DNA of 7,827 nt from Actinomycetes bacterium (GTDB taxonomy: Bacteria > Actinomycetota > Actinomycetes > Actinomycetales > Microbacteriaceae): assembly GCA_023390155.1 (NCBI GenBank), contig JAEWDJ010000050.1, positions 1 through 7,827 of the forward strand, written 5' to 3'. Numbering within the stretch: position 1 is the first letter of the stretch; every line of letters begins with the position of its first letter. Below the pieces are notes generated by a model. That model made no database searches. It saw only the letters and a list, made by a program, of their open reading frames with translations, and was not told the origin of the DNA. Of the stretch, positions 6,201 through 7,827 are shown in pieces. The position numbers and the translations under genes were made by a program.

Positions 6201-6956
6201 CTACCCCTTCACCGCCAGCGCCGCCGCCCCGAGGATGCCCGCGTTGTTGCGGTGCACGGCCGGCACGATGTCGGTCTTGAGCTTCAGCAAGGGCAGGAAC
6301 TCCTGGTAGTTCTTGGAGACGCCTCCGCCGACGATGAACAGGTCGGGGGTGAAGAGGAACTCGAGGGTCGAGTAGTACTTCTGGAGGCGCTTGGCCCACT
6401 TCTCCCAGCTCAGCTCCTCGCGTTCCTTCGCGGAGTAGGCGGCGCGGGACTCGGCGTCGTGTCCGCCGATCTCGAGGTGGCCGAGCTCGGCGTTCGGGAT
6501 GAGGACGCCGTCGTAGATGAGGGCGGAGCCGATGCCGGTGCCGAGGGTGGTCATGATGACCAGGCCGTCCTTGCCCTTGGCCGCGCCGAAGCGGGTCTCG
6601 GCGTAGCCGGCGGCGTCGGCGTCGTTGACGAAGTGGATGTCGCGGCCGAGCGCCTTCTCGAACAGGTCCTCCGCGCGCAGGTCGATCCACTTCTTGGAGA
6701 CGTTCGCGGCCGAGAGGGTGACGCCGTGGCTGACGATGGCGGGGAAGCACACGCCGACCGGGGCGTCGGGCTCGGCCTCGGCGAGCTGGTCGACGATCTG
6801 CTTGGTGACCTCGACGATGCCGTCGGGCTCGCCGCCCTCGGGGGTGGGGAGCTTCACGCGGTCGCTGATGAGCTCGCCGCTCTCCAGGTCGACCAGCCCT
6901 CCCTTGATGCCGGTTCCGCCGATGTCGATGCCGATGGCGTGCTTCTGAGCGCTCAT
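6201..6956 (-). CDS. ppgK: Polyphosphate glucokinase (ROK family)
   Basis: The product has 251 residues, typical for PPGK. It phosphorylates glucose to glucose-6-phosphate using polyphosphate (and usually ATP) in the cytosol, feeding glycolysis. Visible motifs are the phosphate loop DIGGTGIKGG (11-20), VGVCFPAIVSHG (67-78), VNDADAAGYAE (110-120, Asp112 as catalytic base), TTLGTGIGSALIYDG (136-150) and NAELGHLEIGGHDAE (155-169, Glu157 and His160 at the sugar). It also has the PPGK-type C-terminal block LSWEKWAKRLQKYYSTLEFLF, cut here to its key part WEKWAKRLQKYY, and DLFIVGGGVSKNYQEF. The CxCGxxGC zinc motif of many ROK sugar kinases is absent, as in PPGK. The ATG at 6956-6954 (MSAQKHAIGIDIGG) is preferred; an upstream ATG at 6995 would overlap tetR and add 13 atypical residues. 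It starts 10 bases after the tetR stop, so co-transcription is likely. The SD is weak. Confidence 0.95.
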   Translation of the reverse strand: MSAQKHAIGIDIGGTGIKGGLVDLESGELISDRVKLPTPEGGEPDGIVEVTKQIVDQLAEAEPDAPVGVCFPAIVSHGVTLSAANVSKKWIDLRAEDLFEKALGRDIHFVNDADAAGYAETRFGAAKGKDGLVIMTTLGTGIGSALIYDGVLIPNAELGHLEIGGHDAESRAAYSAKEREELSWEKWAKRLQKYYSTLEFLFTPDLFIVGGGVSKNYQEFLPLLKLKTDIVPAVHRNNAGILGAAALAVKG

Positions 6957-6966
6957 GCCCACGAAT

Positions 6967-7587
6967 CTACCGTGGCTCGTCCGCGGGCCGGGCACGCGTG
7001 GCCGTCGCGAGCGGCAGGAACAGGTCGTCGACGATCGAGACGAGCAGCGCGTCGTCGGCGGGCTGGAGACGCATCAGCATCTCGTGGCGGAGCGCCATCG
7101 TCGGCAGGTCGGCGACGATGGCGGGCAGGCGAGCCAGGTCGAGCTCGCCGCGGGCGTCGGCGCGCTGGAGGACGAGGTCGAGCTGCGACGGGCCGGGGGA
7201 GAGGAGGCGCTCCCGCAGCCCGGCGATGCCGCCCTCCGCCTCGGTGACGATGCCGGCGAAGCGCAGCATGATCAGCCCGACGATGCCGCTGCGGCGGTCG
7301 TTGAACTGGCGGAGGAGGTCGAGCATGTCCTCGCGCAGGCTGCCGTGGTCCTCGACGAGCAGGGGGTCGGTGTCGAAGTGGTGGCGGATCGCGGCGAGGG
7401 CGAGGTCGCTGCGGGAGGCCCAGCGCCGGGCGATCACGGGCCGGCTCGTCCCGGCGCGCGCGGCGACGGCCTCCATCGTCAGTCCCGCGTAGCCGGTCGC
7501 GTCGAGCTCGTCCCAGGCGGCGTCGAGGAGGGCGCTCTCGAGCTCCGCTCCGCGGCGGCGGCGGGCGGGTGCCGAATTAGAGTCCAT
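6967..7587 (-). CDS. TetR/AcrR family transcriptional regulator
   Basis: The product has 206 residues, a normal TetR length. The N-terminal DNA-binding domain spans about residues 14-67. Its typical features are LLDAAWDELDATGYAGLTM (20-38), the helix-turn-helix MEAVAARAGTSRPVIARRW (38-56) with recognition helix TSRPVIARRW, and RSDLALAAI (59-67). The remainder is a helical ligand-binding and dimerisation domain with no recognisable specificity. It faces a DHA2-type MFS exporter across a 69-base gap, the classic arrangement of a repressor controlling an efflux pump and itself. The ATG at 7587-7585 lacks an SD but has a TANNNT box ending 7 bases upstream, suggesting leaderless translation. ppgK follows after 10 bases on the same strand. 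The inducer is unknown. Confidence 0.93.
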   Translation of the reverse strand: MDSNSAPARRRRGAELESALLDAAWDELDATGYAGLTMEAVAARAGTSRPVIARRWASRSDLALAAIRHHFDTDPLLVEDHGSLREDMLDLLRQFNDRRSGIVGLIMLRFAGIVTEAEGGIAGLRERLLSPGPSQLDLVLQRADARGELDLARLPAIVADLPTMALRHEMLMRLQPADDALLVSIVDDLFLPLATATRARPADEPR

Positions 7588-7616
7588 TTGCGCATCTTAT
7601 CGGATCGGCGTATCGT
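7588..7616 (+). promoter_or_regulatory. Candidate promoter of the MFS exporter
   Basis: TTGCGC (7588-7593) and TATCGT (7611-7616) stand 17 bases apart and make an acceptable -35/-10 pair for a high-GC organism (3/6 and 4/6 matches to TTGACA/TATAAT). The start would fall near 7623 and leave a leader of about 34 bases. It lies face to face with the tetR -10 box, so one bound repressor could shut both. Confidence 0.4.
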
Positions 7617-7643
7617 CCCGTTTAGATACACGATCGCATCTTA
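7591..7643. promoter_or_regulatory. Repeats in the tetR/MFS divergent region, candidate operators
   Basis: CGCATCTTA occurs twice in direct orientation, at 7591-7599 (over the tetR -10 box) and 7635-7643 (running into the MFS SD), 44 bp apart or about four helical turns. Between them lie two overlapping short inverted repeats: GTATC (7610-7614) with GATAC (7625-7629), and ATCGT (7612-7616) with ACGAT (7630-7634). The second group is centred just downstream of the MFS -10 box, a normal place for a TetR operator. Which of these is bound cannot be settled from sequence. Confidence 0.4.
7594..7599 (-). promoter_or_regulatory. Candidate -10 box of tetR giving a leaderless mRNA
   Basis: On the minus strand TAAGAT (7599-7594) fits TANNNT and is followed by six bases (GCGCAA) and then the ATG of tetR. 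A start at the usual distance from the -10 box would fall on the A of the ATG, and no SD is present, which agrees with a leaderless transcript as is common in actinobacteria. No convincing -35 element is seen; the sequence at the expected place is AACGGG. Confidence 0.5.
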
Positions 7644-7648
7644 AGGAG
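7643..7648 (+). promoter_or_regulatory. Ribosome binding site of the MFS exporter
   Basis: AAGGAG (7643-7648) stands 8 bases before the ATG at 7657 and fixes that codon as the start. It is the strongest SD in the window and contrasts with the SD-less tetR on the other strand. Confidence 0.85.
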
Positions 7649-7656
7649 TCATCCCG

Positions 7657-7827
7657 ATGACAGCAGAGAAACTCGACCGGACCGTGGTCCGCACCGCGAC
7701 GGCGCTCGTCGTCGGCGCCCTCGCGGTCGTCTTCGACACGACCATCCTGAGCATCGCCCTCCACTCGCTGGCGGCCGACCTCCACACCGACGTCGCCCGC
7801 ATCCAGTGGGTCACCACGGGCTATCTG
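7657..7827 (+). CDS. MFS transporter, DHA2 (EmrB/QacA-like) type, N-terminal fragment
   Basis: The first 57 codons are present and the gene runs off the right edge. After a short charged N terminus (MTAEKLDRTVVR) the first membrane helix spans about residues 13-35. VFDTTILSIAL (25-35) matches the DHA2 motif LDxTIVNVALP, with Asp27 at the conserved acidic position. DVARIQWVTTGYL (45-57) matches the conserved (L)QWVVTAYLL entry to helix 2. DHA2 proteins are usually 14-helix proton antiporters that export drugs or other small compounds. Divergence from tetR suggests inducible efflux. The substrate and full length cannot be seen. Confidence 0.9.
   Translation, partial: MTAEKLDRTVVRTATALVVGALAVVFDTTILSIALHSLAADLHTDVARIQWVTTGYL

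Noticed and set aside
6201..6995. A longer PPGK start at 6995.
   Set aside because: It overlaps the end of tetR and adds 13 residues before the conserved MSAQKHAIGIDIGG start.
6252..7247. A 331-codon plus-strand frame opposite ppgK and tetR.
   Set aside because: Low-complexity Gly/Ala/Asp/Val-rich antisense of two well-recognised genes.
1..7827. Mobile elements, CRISPR arrays, rRNA or tRNA genes, and defence-island hallmarks.
   Set aside because: No transposase, integrase, terminal repeats, regularly spaced repeats or RNA gene signatures are visible; apart from the Fic gene the content looks like ordinary chromosomal genes.

Overview
The window is high-GC DNA with heavy G/C in third codon positions, weak -35 elements and one apparently leaderless gene. 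It encodes a polyphosphate-type glucokinase and a KdpFABC potassium pump. This fits an actinobacterium, most likely Microbacteriaceae-like (Leifsonia/Microbacterium type). That placement is inferred from protein style only; no search was run.

Layout. (1) Positions 1-4816, minus strand: a high-affinity K+ uptake operon, read right to left. The order is an uncatalogued 31-residue (or 27-residue) membrane micropeptide, then kdpF, kdpA, kdpB, kdpC and the first 56 codons of the sensor kinase kdpD, which runs off the left edge. Spacing is tight throughout (4-base overlap, 1, 4, 21 and 2 bases), so this is one transcription unit. (2) Positions 4817-4932: the kdp control region. It holds a direct repeat CCTAACG-N4-CCTAACG (11-bp period) that looks like an OmpR-family (KdpE) box. 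It also holds a strong nested hairpin whose outer 11-bp helix buries the likely ribosome binding site of the micropeptide. (3) Positions 4933-6138, minus strand: a class II Fic protein (AMPylase family) with an N-terminal autoinhibitory motif and a C-terminal winged helix. Just upstream is a perfect 11-bp AT-rich inverted repeat that may be its operator. (4) Positions 6201-7587, minus strand: polyphosphate glucokinase preceded by a TetR-family regulator 10 bases away. (5) From 7657, plus strand: the first 57 codons of a DHA2-type MFS exporter, divergent from tetR.

How they work together. KdpA is the K+ channel subunit, KdpB the P-type ATPase, KdpC and KdpF stabilising subunits, and KdpD the sensor that would drive KdpE. 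The TetR protein most likely represses the divergent exporter and itself; ppgK appears to be co-transcribed with tetR. The Fic gene looks like a single-gene unit with its own control site. There are no RNA genes, CRISPR arrays or insertion sequences, and no gene-free stretch reaches 300 bases (the longest is about 116 bases, at 4817-4932).
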